Assembly: GCF_025725725.1 (NCBI RefSeq)
Contig: NZ_CP107020.1
Coordinates: 2,294,001-2,358,000, forward strand
Direction of reading: 5' to 3'
DNA from: Brachybacterium huguangmaarense
GTDB lineage: Bacteria > Actinomycetota > Actinomycetes > Actinomycetales > Dermabacteraceae
Length of the DNA: 64,000 bases
How positions within the stretch are numbered: position 1 is the stretch's first letter; the number at the start of each line of letters is the position of its first letter. The position numbers and the translations under genes were made by a program. Positions 53,613 to 61,370 of the stretch are shown one piece after another. The notes beneath the pieces were generated by a model. The model had not been told where the DNA came from. It did no database searches and saw only the letters and a list, made by a program, of their open reading frames with translations.

Positions 53613-54224
53613 ATGTCCGACACCACGTGCCACATGTCCATCTCGCTCGACGGGTTCGTCGCCGGGCCCGACCAGAGCCTCGCCAACGGCCTCGGCGTCC
53701 GCGGCGGTGAGCTGCACCCCTGGCACATGGGCGATCCGCGGGCCACCGAGAACGACCGGATCGCCGAGGGCTGGCTCATGAGGCCTCGCGGCGCCTACGT
53801 CATGGGGAGCAACATGTTCAGCCCGGGCCGCGGCGAGTGGGACCCCGACTGGACGGGATTGTGGGGGCCCGAACCGCCGTATCACGCGCCGGTCTTCGTG
53901 CTCACGCACCACGCACGCGAGCCGATCGAGATGGAGGGCGGCACCGTCTTCCACTTCGTCACCGAGGGCTTCGACGCCGCCTACGCGCGGGCGGTCGAGA
54001 CGGCCGAAGGGCGCGGCGTCGACATCGCCGGCGGCGCCTCGACCGTGCAGCAGGCGCTGCGCGCCGGGGTCATCGACGAGCTGACCCTCGACGTCGCGCC
54101 CGTCCTGCTCGGACGCGGCGAGCGCCTGTTCGACGGCGTCGAGGACTTCGACCTCGAGCCCGTCGAGGTGCTGGGGTCGCCGCTCGCCACACACATCCGA
54201 TACCGCCGGGCCGAGGCGCGCTGA
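53613..54224 (+). CDS. Dihydrofolate reductase-like / RibD C-terminal domain protein
   Basis: A 203-aa protein with the RibD/DHFR-like fold: CHMSISLDGFVAGPD at the start, YVMGSNMFSPGRG, and GVDIAGGASTVQQALRAGVIDEL near the C-terminus, a nucleotide-binding segment. These stand-alone domains are common in actinobacteria, reduce small pyrimidine-like or other compounds, and are largely uncharacterised. GGGAGA precedes the ATG. It converges with a HAD gene. Confidence 0.84.
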   Translation: MSDTTCHMSISLDGFVAGPDQSLANGLGVRGGELHPWHMGDPRATENDRIAEGWLMRPRGAYVMGSNMFSPGRGEWDPDWTGLWGPEPPYHAPVFVLTHHAREPIEMEGGTVFHFVTEGFDAAYARAVETAEGRGVDIAGGASTVQQALRAGVIDELTLDVAPVLLGRGERLFDGVEDFDLEPVEVLGSPLATHIRYRRAEAR

Positions 54225-54258
54225 CCGGCAGGAGCCATTCGGAACTGCGGCCGGTCAG
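54221..54258. terminator. Bidirectional hairpin over two stop codons
   Basis: A perfect 9-bp stem CTGACCGGC (54221-54229) / GCCGGTCAG (54250-54258) with a 20-nt loop. Its arms include the stop codons of the convergent DHFR-like and HAD genes. Confidence 0.5.
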
Positions 54259-54914
54259 TCGGCGCGGTGCAGGACGGCCTGCCAGCCGAAGGTCTCGGCG
54301 CCCCGGACGTGAGAGGGGCTGTCGTCGAGGAAGGCCACGGCGCGATGCTCGACATGGCGCCCGAGCACGTGCTCGATCCGGGCATGCGCCGCGGCGTACG
54401 CCGTCTGCTCGGGTTTGGCGGCGCCGAAGTCGACGGAGTTGAGCAGGTGAGTGCCGTCGGCGCCGACCTGGGCTGAGAGCCCCAGCTCCTCGATCTCGGC
54501 GCGGACTCGATCGGTGCCGTTGGTGAACACGAAGACCGCCATGCCGTGGTCGCGGGCGTCGTCGAGGACCCCCTGGACCTCCCGGTCCACGGTCGCCGGA
54601 GTCGTGGACCAGATCTCGACGGCACGCTGAGCCGCCGCCGAGCCGGCCCCCTCAGCTCGCAGGTCCCGCGTCGCGCGAGCGCGCCACTGGGCATGCGTGA
54701 CACGTCCCCGCACGACGTCGTGCAGAGCGGGGTTGCCCAGGATCGCGCCGAAGACGGTGGGCGCGGGCAGGCCCGTGAGATCGGCCAGGTCGGTCCAGAG
54801 GGTAGGGTCGAATCGCCGCAGCACGCCGTCCAGATCGCTCACCGCCACCTCGGTGTGCTCCGCGCTGAGCGCACGTCGGAAGGCGGTCAGATCGGCGCGG
54901 GACGAACGGGACAT
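54255..54914 (-). CDS. HAD-superfamily hydrolase (small)
   Basis: A 219-aa HAD protein. Motif I is VSDLDGVLRRFD, motif II FVFTNGTDR, the Lys is in FGAAKPEQTAY, and motif IV VAFLDDSPSHVRGAE. The cap is of the C1 helical type. TACACT (minus strand, 54922-54927) lies 7 nt before the ATG, so it is leaderless. The 58 bp around its start are duplicated at 55812-55869. Substrate unknown. Confidence 0.82.
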   Translation of the reverse strand: MSRSSRADLTAFRRALSAEHTEVAVSDLDGVLRRFDPTLWTDLADLTGLPAPTVFGAILGNPALHDVVRGRVTHAQWRARATRDLRAEGAGSAAAQRAVEIWSTTPATVDREVQGVLDDARDHGMAVFVFTNGTDRVRAEIEELGLSAQVGADGTHLLNSVDFGAAKPEQTAYAAAHARIEHVLGRHVEHRAVAFLDDSPSHVRGAETFGWQAVLHRAD

Positions 54915-54950
54915 GCGGGAGAGTGTAGGAGCCGTGCGTGGGAGTCCGGC
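54893..54950. repeat. 58-bp direct repeat, copy A (start of the HAD gene)
   Basis: This segment contains the first codons, ATG and -10 box of the HAD gene. It reappears in the same orientation at 55812-55869 with 3 mismatches by eye. Confidence 0.85.
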
Positions 54951-55180
54951 GATGGCACCGACCTGGCGGACGGCTGCGCTGCTGCGATCACGACCGCGCC
55001 AACGTCGCGATCGGAGGTCATCCACGGATCACCCGGCTGACCAACTTCTCCGGGCATCACCGCCGGGAACGTCGGCACACAGGTCAACGAGGCCCGCAGA
55101 CGGCGCGCTGACCTGCAGAGCAACAATTCTCAGCAAGGAGCGGGGCGAGCGTGGCAGTTCCCCTCGTCCACGGCAGGTGG

Positions 55181-55714
55181 TCAGGGGACAGCGGAGCCGC
55201 TGACGATGGAGCGGATGACGGGGAGCCCGGCGTGGGCTTCCTCTCCCGCCTCGTCGACGATGACGGACAGGTTCACGAGCTCGGCGCCGGTCGACTCGAT
55301 CAGCTGTCGTGCGGCGATCGCCTGGCTGCCGGTCTCGACCCAGTCGTCGACGAGCGAGACCCGCATCCCGGGGCCCAGGTGGTCGGTCCTGACCGAGAGG
55401 ACCTGCGTGCGGCCCCGATAGTCGGGTGAGCTCTCCATGGTGGCGGTGTCCCCGGGGAACAGCGCGCCGCCCTTGCGGATCGGTGAGAATCCGACCCCCA
55501 GGGTCAGGGCGACCATCGGCGCGAGCACGAATCCTCGGGCCTCGATGCCGACGACGAGGTCCGGCCGCTCCGGCGCGCTGAGCCGGGCCAGCTCGGCCAC
55601 GATGGCGCTGAGCGCCGAGGGGTCCCTGAGCATGTTCCAGGTGTCGGCATCGCCGTCCACCCATCGGAAGTGCTGGAGGACCGCGGCGGTGGCCGAGGAG
55701 AGGTTCGCCGTCAT
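55181..55714 (-). CDS. apt: Adenine phosphoribosyltransferase-like protein
   Basis: A 177-aa type I PRTase. VGIEARGFVLAPMVALTLG holds the purine/pyrophosphate loop and RVSLVDDWVETGSQAIAARQL the PRPP motif (WVETGSQ rather than LLATGGT). It salvages adenine to AMP, or an analogous base: the divergent PRPP motif leaves substrate open. TAGGGT (55722-55727, minus strand) sits 7 nt before the ATG (leaderless). Confidence 0.8.
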   Translation of the reverse strand: MTANLSSATAAVLQHFRWVDGDADTWNMLRDPSALSAIVAELARLSAPERPDLVVGIEARGFVLAPMVALTLGVGFSPIRKGGALFPGDTATMESSPDYRGRTQVLSVRTDHLGPGMRVSLVDDWVETGSQAIAARQLIESTGAELVNLSVIVDEAGEEAHAGLPVIRSIVSGSAVP

Positions 55715-55811
55715 GCGGCCGACCCTAGCGGGGCGACTCGGCCCCACCAACGGGTTTATGCAGGCCGCTCTTGGGCGTAGCCGTCCCGACTACTGCCCGT
55801 GGAGAGGGAGC

Positions 55812-55869
55812 CGGCGCGGGTCGAACGGGACATGCGGGAGAGTGTGGGAGCCGTGCGCGGGAGTCCGGC
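55812..55869. repeat. 58-bp direct repeat, copy B (orphan)
   Basis: A near copy of 54893-54950. It would start the same MSRS frame on the minus strand but has lost the -10 (TGTGGG in place of TGTAGG on the plus strand) and does not continue as a HAD gene. It lies upstream of apt, beside a 58-bp palindrome. The rest of 55715-56117 has no gene that I can support. Confidence 0.85.
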
Positions 55870-55879
55870 CCCGCACGAG

Positions 55880-55937
55880 TGTGACGCTGAGAGCCGCAGC
55901 CCTCCGAATTCGGGGGGCTGCGGCTCTCAGCGTCACA
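55880..55937. repeat. 58-bp palindrome with one G-T mismatch
   Basis: A 23-nt left arm (55880-55902) and right arm (55915-55937) match exactly; between them TCCGAATTCGGG contains the 10-bp palindrome CCGAATTCGG. Only the pair at 55903/55914 (T-G) is not Watson-Crick. It is downstream of the rpmB terminator and next to repeat copy B. Confidence 0.85.
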
Positions 55938-56050
55938 TCTGTGCAGGCGCGGCGGCTCAGGCTTGTCACGCGCAGTGCCCGAGCGCGCCCTCCTGGCTGC
56001 TCGGAACACACCTCGTCGGACATGCGCCGCGACGGCGCCCGGACATGCGA

Positions 56051-56079
56051 CGAGGGCCTCTCCGATGGAGAGGCCCTCG
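56051..56079 (-). terminator. Terminator of rpmB
   Basis: A perfect 13-bp stem CGAGGGCCTCTCC/GGAGAGGCCCTCG around a GAT loop, 39 bp beyond the rpmB stop on the minus strand. Confidence 0.75.
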
Positions 56080-56117
56080 TGGTCCGCGGACGACGCCGCG
56101 GATGATGCTGGATGCGA

Positions 56118-56312
56118 TCAGGCGCTGATCTGCTGCACCTTGCCGGCCTTGAGGCACGAGGTGCACACGTTCAGACGCTTGGGGGTGCCGTTGATGACGG
56201 CGCGCACGGTCTGGATGTTCGGGTTCCAGCGGCGCGAGGTGCGGCGGTGCGAGTGGGACACGCTCTTGCCGAAGCTCGGGCCCTTGGCGCAGAGTTCACA
56301 CGTAGAAGCCAC
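56118..56312 (-). CDS. rpmB: 50S ribosomal protein L28
   Basis: A 64-aa L28 with both zinc-ribbon Cys pairs (Cys5, Cys8 and Cys50, Cys53), the C+ form that needs zinc. SHSHRRTSRRWNPNIQTVRA is the signature. GTG start with AGGAG 8 nt upstream. Its -10 is probably TACAGT (minus strand, 56432-56437), giving a leader of about 110 nt. No Zur box was recognised. Confidence 0.93.
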   Translation of the reverse strand: MASTCELCAKGPSFGKSVSHSHRRTSRRWNPNIQTVRAVINGTPKRLNVCTSCLKAGKVQQISA

Positions 56313-56431
56313 GGTAGTCTCCTGAAGAATCGATTCGCTGAGGGTGGCCCCGGCATCCGCTCTGCCGTTCATCCCGGGCCACAGGGGCATCGGGCGTGAT
56401 CGAAGGATCCGGCGCGCAAGGCAACTTGACC

Positions 56432-56437
56432 ACTGTA
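56432..56437 (-). promoter_or_regulatory. Likely -10 element of rpmB
   Basis: TACAGT on the minus strand, 120 nt upstream of the start codon. The 313-bp gap between rpmB and the divergent recG contains this and little else that I can interpret; the recG side carries no clear promoter, only GAGGAG before its ATG. Confidence 0.45.
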
Positions 56438-56625
56438 GCCCATCGCTCGCGCCCTCCCCACCTCGCGAGCCGCCGGGGCCTGTGGAGTCTGCCACAACGG
56501 CACTCCGAGCGGGCCTGACGCCCCTCGGACGCCGGCGGCGCGTGTGGATGACGCGCTGAGTTGTCCGACCCCGGTGGCACGATGGGCGATGACCGGGCGA
56601 CGGATGATCGGGATCGAGGAGAGCC

Positions 56626-58824
56626 ATGAGCGGGGACGAGGAGACGATGCGTCGCGCTCCTCGCCGCACCGGCGGCGTGCCCGAGCTCTCGGAGATGCTC
56701 ACGGCGCGCGAGCTCAAGGCGGCCCGGACCCTCGGCGTCGCGGACCTGGGCCACCTGCTGCGCCTGCCCCCCAACCGCTACGTCGTCCCCGGGCCGCTGA
56801 ACTTCCTGGGCGACATGACCGAGGGCGAGGAGGTCTCGGCCGTCGCGACCGTGCGGGACGTCCGTGATCGCTCGATGCGCAACCGCCCCGGATCGATCCT
56901 GTCCGTGCTGATCGACGACGGCACCGACGCCATCTCCCTCACCTTCTTCCTCGCCAAGGCGCATCTCGTCGCCTGGCACCGTAAGAACCTGCGTCCCGGT
57001 GTGCGGATCCACGTCTCGGGCACCGTCGGCAACCACAACGGCGAGCGGCAGATCGTGCACCCGGACTACGTCGTGCTCGACGAGGACCACACGATCGACG
57101 AGGCGATGCGGCCCATCCCCGTGTACCCGCTGCGCGGCCGGGTGACGCAGGCCGCGATGCGCCAGGCCTTCCGCTCGGCCCTCGAGTTCGCGCCCCTGCT
57201 GCCCGACGTCATCCCCTCCGACATCCTGCGTGAGCAGGGCCTGCCGTCCCTGCAGGAGGCGCTCGCGGCGCTGCACGCCCCGCACACGATCGACGACACC
57301 CGCCGCGGCATGGCCCACCTCGCGTTCGAGGAGGCGTTCGTGCTGCAGACGATCTTCGCGCAGCGTCGGGCCGCCGACGAGCTGACGCCCGCCCCGCCGC
57401 TCCGGGCCGAGGGGCCTCTCCAGGGGCTGCTGCGCGACCGTCTGCCCTTCACCCTCACGCAGGGACAGGAGGAGGTCGCGGCCGCGATCGCGGAGCGGAT
57501 CTCGCGCGACATGCCCACGAGCGTCCTGCTCCAAGGAGATGTGGGCTCGGGCAAGACCGTCGTGGCGCTGCTGGCGATGCTGCGCGCCGTCGACTCGGGC
57601 CACCAGGCCGCGCTGCTCGCGCCGACCGAGGTGCTCGCCGAGCAGCACCATCGCACGATCATGGAGCTGCTCGGGGAGCTGGGCCGGGCCGGGCGCATCG
57701 ACGGGGTGCCCGAGGCCACGCGGGTCAGGCTGCTCACCGGCTCCCAGCGGGTGGCGCGACGGCGAGAGACCCTGCTCGACGTGACGAGCGGGGAGGCCGG
57801 GCTCGTGGTCGGCACGCACGCCCTGCTCACCGAGTCCGTCGAGTTCGCCTCCCTGGGCCTTGTCGTGATCGACGAGCAGCACCGCTTCGGCGTGGACCAC
57901 CGCCGCCGGCTGCGCACGCGCGGCGCGGACGGTCGAAGCCCGCACGTCGTGGTCATGACCGCCACTCCCATCCCGCGGTCCGCGGCGCTCGCGATCGTGG
58001 GGGACCTCGACGTGCTGTCGCTGCGCGAGATGCCGAGCCGGCGCGCCGGGACCACGAGCTTCGTGGTTCCCGAGACCCAGCGCAGCTGGCACGACCGCAT
58101 GTGGGAGCGCGTGCTCGAGGAGGTCAGGGCGGGGCGCCAGGCCTTCGTCGTGTGTCCTCGCATCAACGACGCCGACGAGACCGAGGCGCCCGTGGCCCCC
58201 GACGGCGGCGGCGCGCCGCGCGGCGTCGAGGAGACGTACGAGAGGCTGCGCGCCGATCCCCGTTTCGCCGACGTCCGCATCGGCATGCTCCACGGACGCC
58301 TCCCGGCCGAGGAGAAGCAACGGAGCATGCAGGCGATGGCCAATCGGGAGCTGGACCTGCTCGTGGCGACCACCGTGATCGAGGTCGGCGTGGACGTGCC
58401 CACCGCGAGCGCCATGGTCGTCCTGGACGCCGAGCGCTTCGGGGTCTCCCAGCTCCATCAGCTGCGAGGACGTGTGGGCCGCGGCGAGCACCCCGGGATC
58501 GTCTTCTTCGCCACGACGGCCGCGCCTGGCAGCGAGAGCCTCGAGCACCTGGGCCGGATCGCCGGCACCCAGGACGGCTTCGAGCTCGCACGGCTCGACC
58601 TCGAGCGGCGCGGTGTCGGCGACCTCGTCGGTTCCCAGCAGTCCGGGCTGCACCGCACGCTGCGCCACCTCGACGTCCTCCATGACAGCGAGGTGATCGA
58701 GGCCGCGCGTACCTCCGCGGCGGCGCTCGTCGCGGTCGACGCGGACCTCGACGCCCATCCGGGCCTCGCCGAGGCGGTCGACGACCGTCTGCGCGACGCC
58801 GACCCCGACGTGGAGAGGAGCTGA
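56626..58824 (+). CDS. recG: ATP-dependent DNA helicase RecG
   Basis: A 732-aa SF2 helicase that remodels stalled forks and Holliday junctions. An N-terminal wedge with OB fold (about 60-155) precedes Walker A GDVGSGKT (304-311), the DEQH box (VVIDEQHRFGVDHR), MTATPIPRS, and the C-terminal QLRGRVGRG motif VI. Length is normal for the family. It begins GAGGAG-ATG and is followed with 1 bp gap by rsmD, the usual actinobacterial recG-rsmD-coaD grouping. Confidence 0.93.
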   Translation: MSGDEETMRRAPRRTGGVPELSEMLTARELKAARTLGVADLGHLLRLPPNRYVVPGPLNFLGDMTEGEEVSAVATVRDVRDRSMRNRPGSILSVLIDDGTDAISLTFFLAKAHLVAWHRKNLRPGVRIHVSGTVGNHNGERQIVHPDYVVLDEDHTIDEAMRPIPVYPLRGRVTQAAMRQAFRSALEFAPLLPDVIPSDILREQGLPSLQEALAALHAPHTIDDTRRGMAHLAFEEAFVLQTIFAQRRAADELTPAPPLRAEGPLQGLLRDRLPFTLTQGQEEVAAAIAERISRDMPTSVLLQGDVGSGKTVVALLAMLRAVDSGHQAALLAPTEVLAEQHHRTIMELLGELGRAGRIDGVPEATRVRLLTGSQRVARRRETLLDVTSGEAGLVVGTHALLTESVEFASLGLVVIDEQHRFGVDHRRRLRTRGADGRSPHVVVMTATPIPRSAALAIVGDLDVLSLREMPSRRAGTTSFVVPETQRSWHDRMWERVLEEVRAGRQAFVVCPRINDADETEAPVAPDGGGAPRGVEETYERLRADPRFADVRIGMLHGRLPAEEKQRSMQAMANRELDLLVATTVIEVGVDVPTASAMVVLDAERFGVSQLHQLRGRVGRGEHPGIVFFATTAAPGSESLEHLGRIAGTQDGFELARLDLERRGVGDLVGSQQSGLHRTLRHLDVLHDSEVIEAARTSAAALVAVDADLDAHPGLAEAVDDRLRDADPDVERS

Positions 58825-58825
58825 C

Positions 58826-59410
58826 ATGCCCCGCATCATCGCCGGCGCCCTGGGAGGTCGCACCGTGCCCGGCCCTCCCGGATCCGGAACGCGCCCGACG
58901 AGCGACCGGGTCCGCGAGGCGGTGTTCTCGCGCCTGTCCGGATGGGACGCGATCGCCGACCGTCGTGTGCTCGACCTGTTCGCCGGCACGGGAGCGCTCG
59001 CCTTCGAGGCGCTCTCCCGTGGAGCCCGCGACGCCGAGCTGGTCGAGGCCCACGCCCGGACCGCAGGTCAGATCGGCCGCACCGCCCGCGAGCTGGGCAT
59101 CGCCATGCGCTGCCGCGTGCGCTCGGCACGCGCCGAGGCCGTCGTCGCGGTACTCGCCTCCGACGTCGCCGCCGGTCGCGTCGACCCCTTCGGGCTCGTC
59201 TTCATCGACCCGCCGTACGAGGTCCCGACCTCGGCCGTCGAGTCGCTCGTCGCAGCGCTCGCGCCGGCCCTCGAACCGGACGCGGTGGTCGTCGTCGAGC
59301 GGTCGTCGCGATCGACGAGCCTCACCTGGCCCCGCGGATTCGCCGACGACGGCACGAAGTCCTACGGCGAGACGGTGGTGCAGTACGGCGGGCCCTCCGC
59401 GGAGACATGA
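58826..59410 (+). CDS. rsmD: 16S rRNA (guanine966-N2)-methyltransferase
   Basis: A 194-aa SAM methyltransferase. RIIAGALGGR, RPTSDRVREAVFSRL and DLFAGTGALAFEALSRG precede the catalytic DPPY motif (FIDPPYEV). It is co-transcribed with recG. Together with coaD it normally forms a neighbourhood, here interrupted by a toxin-antitoxin pair on the opposite strand. Confidence 0.92.
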   Translation: MPRIIAGALGGRTVPGPPGSGTRPTSDRVREAVFSRLSGWDAIADRRVLDLFAGTGALAFEALSRGARDAELVEAHARTAGQIGRTARELGIAMRCRVRSARAEAVVAVLASDVAAGRVDPFGLVFIDPPYEVPTSAVESLVAALAPALEPDAVVVVERSSRSTSLTWPRGFADDGTKSYGETVVQYGGPSAET

Positions 59411-59495
59411 CCAGGGTCTGCTGATCTCGAGACACCGCTGCGCTGTCCACGGGCGCGGTGCGCCCGCCCGGGCTCCGCCTCGCCGCGCCACAGCC

Positions 59496-59858
59496 TCAGG
59501 CGTCGATCATGATCGCCACGATCCCTCGGATCTGTCGGAGCACGACCGGGCCGACGTTGCCGAGCTGTGCGCTCACGCGGGTCGTGGCGACGGAACGGAT
59601 GTGCTGGCACTGTGCCGCCGAGGCGGCGCGCAGACCGTTGTGCTCGTCGGGCTCGATGATGACCTCGGACCCGCTGACACGCAGGGTGCGGGTGAGAGGG
59701 ACCACCTGCACGACGTTCGGGCCGCCTTGGAGTACGCGATCGGCCGTGATGACGACAGCGGGCCTGCGCAGGCCCGCCTCGGCGCCCGCGGGCGCACCGA
59801 GATCGAGGTCGACCACGTCACCCGGCGTCAGCATCGAGCCAGGCACGTTCGTCGTCAT
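59496..59858 (-). CDS. Type II toxin, PemK/MazF family
   Basis: A 120-aa PemK-like protein. PGDVVDLDLG, LRRPAVVITADRV and VVPLTRTLRV are the PemK/MazF signature segments. The family cuts mRNA or other RNA. ATG 59858 is used; an ATG at 59834 (MLTPGDVV) resembles the usual family start better. Neither has a Shine-Dalgarno. It overlaps the antitoxin gene by 41 or 17 bp and is translated second. Confidence 0.83.
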   Translation of the reverse strand: MTTNVPGSMLTPGDVVDLDLGAPAGAEAGLRRPAVVITADRVLQGGPNVVQVVPLTRTLRVSGSEVIIEPDEHNGLRAASAAQCQHIRSVATTRVSAQLGNVGPVVLRQIRGIVAIMIDA

Positions 59859-60015
59859 GGAGGGGAGCGGCGAGGTCGCGTCCGATGGCCTCCTGCTCGA
59901 GCAGGCGTGCGCCGCGGGAGACGGTCTCCGTCAGGGTCTCACCCCGTCGCTCCGCGAGGTCACGGAGAAGATCGCGCGTGGCACGGCTGACCCGGATCGT
60001 GGTGCTCTCGCTCAT
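59818..60015 (-). CDS. Type II antitoxin, ribbon-helix-helix-like
   Basis: A 65-aa protein: TTIRVSRATRDLLRDLAERR is a ribbon-helix-helix-like N-terminus, with an acidic C-terminal tail ERAWLDADAG that would bind the toxin. TAGGCT (minus strand, 60022-60027) is 6 nt before the ATG (leaderless). An inverted repeat covers the upstream promoter. It should bind its own operator with the toxin as co-repressor. Confidence 0.8.
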   Translation of the reverse strand: MSESTTIRVSRATRDLLRDLAERRGETLTETVSRGARLLEQEAIGRDLAAPLHDDERAWLDADAG

Positions 60016-60021
60016 GGCCCG

Positions 60022-60053
60022 AGCCTACCGACTGTAGATGATTCGGTCTACAG
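60022..60053 (-). promoter_or_regulatory. Promoter and operator of the toxin-antitoxin pair
   Basis: Minus-strand -10 TAGGCT (60022-60027) with a perfect inverted repeat CTGTAGA-N8-TCTACAG (60032-60053) immediately upstream, over the spacer and -35 region, as for autoregulated TA operons. Confidence 0.7.
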
Positions 60054-60066
60054 CCGCGTCGGTCCC

Positions 60067-60138
60067 CTTCGACGACTCCGCCTCCTTCGACGACTCCGCC
60101 TCCTTCGACGACTCCGCCTCCTTCTGCGACTCCGCGCG
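60067..60138. repeat. 18-bp minisatellite, three perfect copies and one degenerate
   Basis: The unit CTTCGACGACTCCGCCTC occurs at 60067, 60085 and 60103, with an altered fourth copy at 60121. It lies between the TA operator and coaD. In one plus-strand frame it reads FDDSAS repeats, but no gene is supported there. Confidence 0.85.
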
Positions 60139-60227
60139 ACGAGCGACCGGAAGGGGCTCCGCGCGCGGGCGTTCCGGCGACCTGCTCCTGCTGCCGCACG
60201 ACCACCCCGAGTGGATACCCTCATGCC

Positions 60228-60731
60228 ATGAGCACCGTCGTCCTGCCCGGCTCCTTCGACCCCTTCACCCGGGGTCATCTCGATCTCGCGCGGCGGGCCG
60301 CCGACCTCGCCGGTCGCGTCGTCATCGCCGTCTCCCACAACCCGTCCAAGCGGAACCTGCTGGACCTCGAGACGCGCTGCGCCGTCATCTCCGAGGTGCT
60401 CGAGGCGGAGGCGCTCGCCGACCGGGTCCAGGCGCGCCCGCTGCCCTCCGGCCTGCTCGTCGACTTCTGCCGCGAGCTCGGCGCCCGCGCCGTCGTGCGC
60501 GGCCTGCGGTCCCAGGTGGATCTCGCCTACGAGGAGCCGATGGCGCGCATGAACGCGCACCTGGCCGAGGTCGACACCATGTTCCTGCTGACCGACGCCT
60601 CGCTCGCCCACATCTCCTCGTCCCTCGTGCGGGAGGTGGCGGCCCTCGGCGGCGACGTCGACGACATGCTCCCGGTCGCCTCCGCGCGCGCTCTGCGCGC
60701 GGCTCTCGCCGATCGCGAACAGGACGACTGA
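60228..60731 (+). CDS. coaD: Phosphopantetheine adenylyltransferase
   Basis: A 167-aa hexameric enzyme of coenzyme A synthesis. VLPGSFDPFTRGHLDLARRA (with the TxGH motif as RGH) is the nucleotide-binding start, and the C-terminal half has VRGLRSQVDLAYEEPMARMN and SSSLVREVAALGGDV. TACCCT (60216-60221) lies 6 nt before the ATG (leaderless). The gene order coaD-DUF177-rnc-mutM is typical. Confidence 0.94.
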   Translation: MSTVVLPGSFDPFTRGHLDLARRAADLAGRVVIAVSHNPSKRNLLDLETRCAVISEVLEAEALADRVQARPLPSGLLVDFCRELGARAVVRGLRSQVDLAYEEPMARMNAHLAEVDTMFLLTDASLAHISSSLVREVAALGGDVDDMLPVASARALRAALADREQDD

Positions 60732-60770
60732 GACCCGGGGAACGTCGGCCCGCCCCCGTATCCTGAACAC

Positions 60771-61370
60771 GTGAGCACCACCGAGACCCCCACCCCCCTG
60801 CCGGACCTCCGCTTCGACGCCGTCGACCTCATCGGTCGCCCCGGCGCGCACCGCGACATCTCCCGCACCGTCACCGCGCCCGCAGCACCCGAGGCCCCGG
60901 CCGCGATGTGGATCCCGGCCGGCGACCCCATCGAGGTGGAGGGATCGCTCGAGTCGGTCGTCGAAGGCGTCTACGCGGGCGGCACCGCCCGCACGCATCT
61001 GGCGGGGGAGTGCTCGCGCTGCCTGGACCCGCTCGAGGACGACATCGAGGTCCGCTTCGACGAGCTGTTCACCTACCCCGAGAAGATCCCCCACGAGATG
61101 TCCGCCGAGGAGCGCGAGGAGGTCGTCGTGCTCGACGGCGACACGGTCGACCTCGGGCCGCTGATCTACGACGCCCTCGTGCTCGCCGCCCCCACGGCCC
61201 CGCTGTGCCGCCCGGACTGCGCGGGGCTGTGCCCGCAGTGCGGGATCCGCCTCGAGGACGAGCCCGGCCACCACCACGACGTGATCGACGACCGCTTCGC
61301 TGCGCTCCAGGGCTTCTTCGCCGATCCGGAGCCCGGCTCCGATGCCCAGGCGGACGAGGACGTGCGCTGA
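60771..61370 (+). CDS. DUF177 (YceD) family protein
   Basis: A 199-aa metal-binding-like protein: an N-terminal beta region, CSRC in ECSRCLDPLEDDI, and a cysteine cluster CRPDCAGLCPQCG near the C-terminus. In most bacteria it lies just before rpmF and is linked to 23S rRNA maturation. Here rnc follows directly (TGATG overlap) and rpmF is missing. GTG start at 60771 with TATCCT 6 nt upstream. Confidence 0.88.
   Translation: MSTTETPTPLPDLRFDAVDLIGRPGAHRDISRTVTAPAAPEAPAAMWIPAGDPIEVEGSLESVVEGVYAGGTARTHLAGECSRCLDPLEDDIEVRFDELFTYPEKIPHEMSAEEREEVVVLDGDTVDLGPLIYDALVLAAPTAPLCRPDCAGLCPQCGIRLEDEPGHHHDVIDDRFAALQGFFADPEPGSDAQADEDVR

Noticed and set aside
60067-60138. CRISPR array
   Set aside because: The repeats are contiguous 18-mers without spacers and no cas genes are near.
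60038-60766. FDDSAS-repeat protein overlapping coaD
   Set aside because: The frame exists only because of the minisatellite and runs out of frame through coaD without homology.
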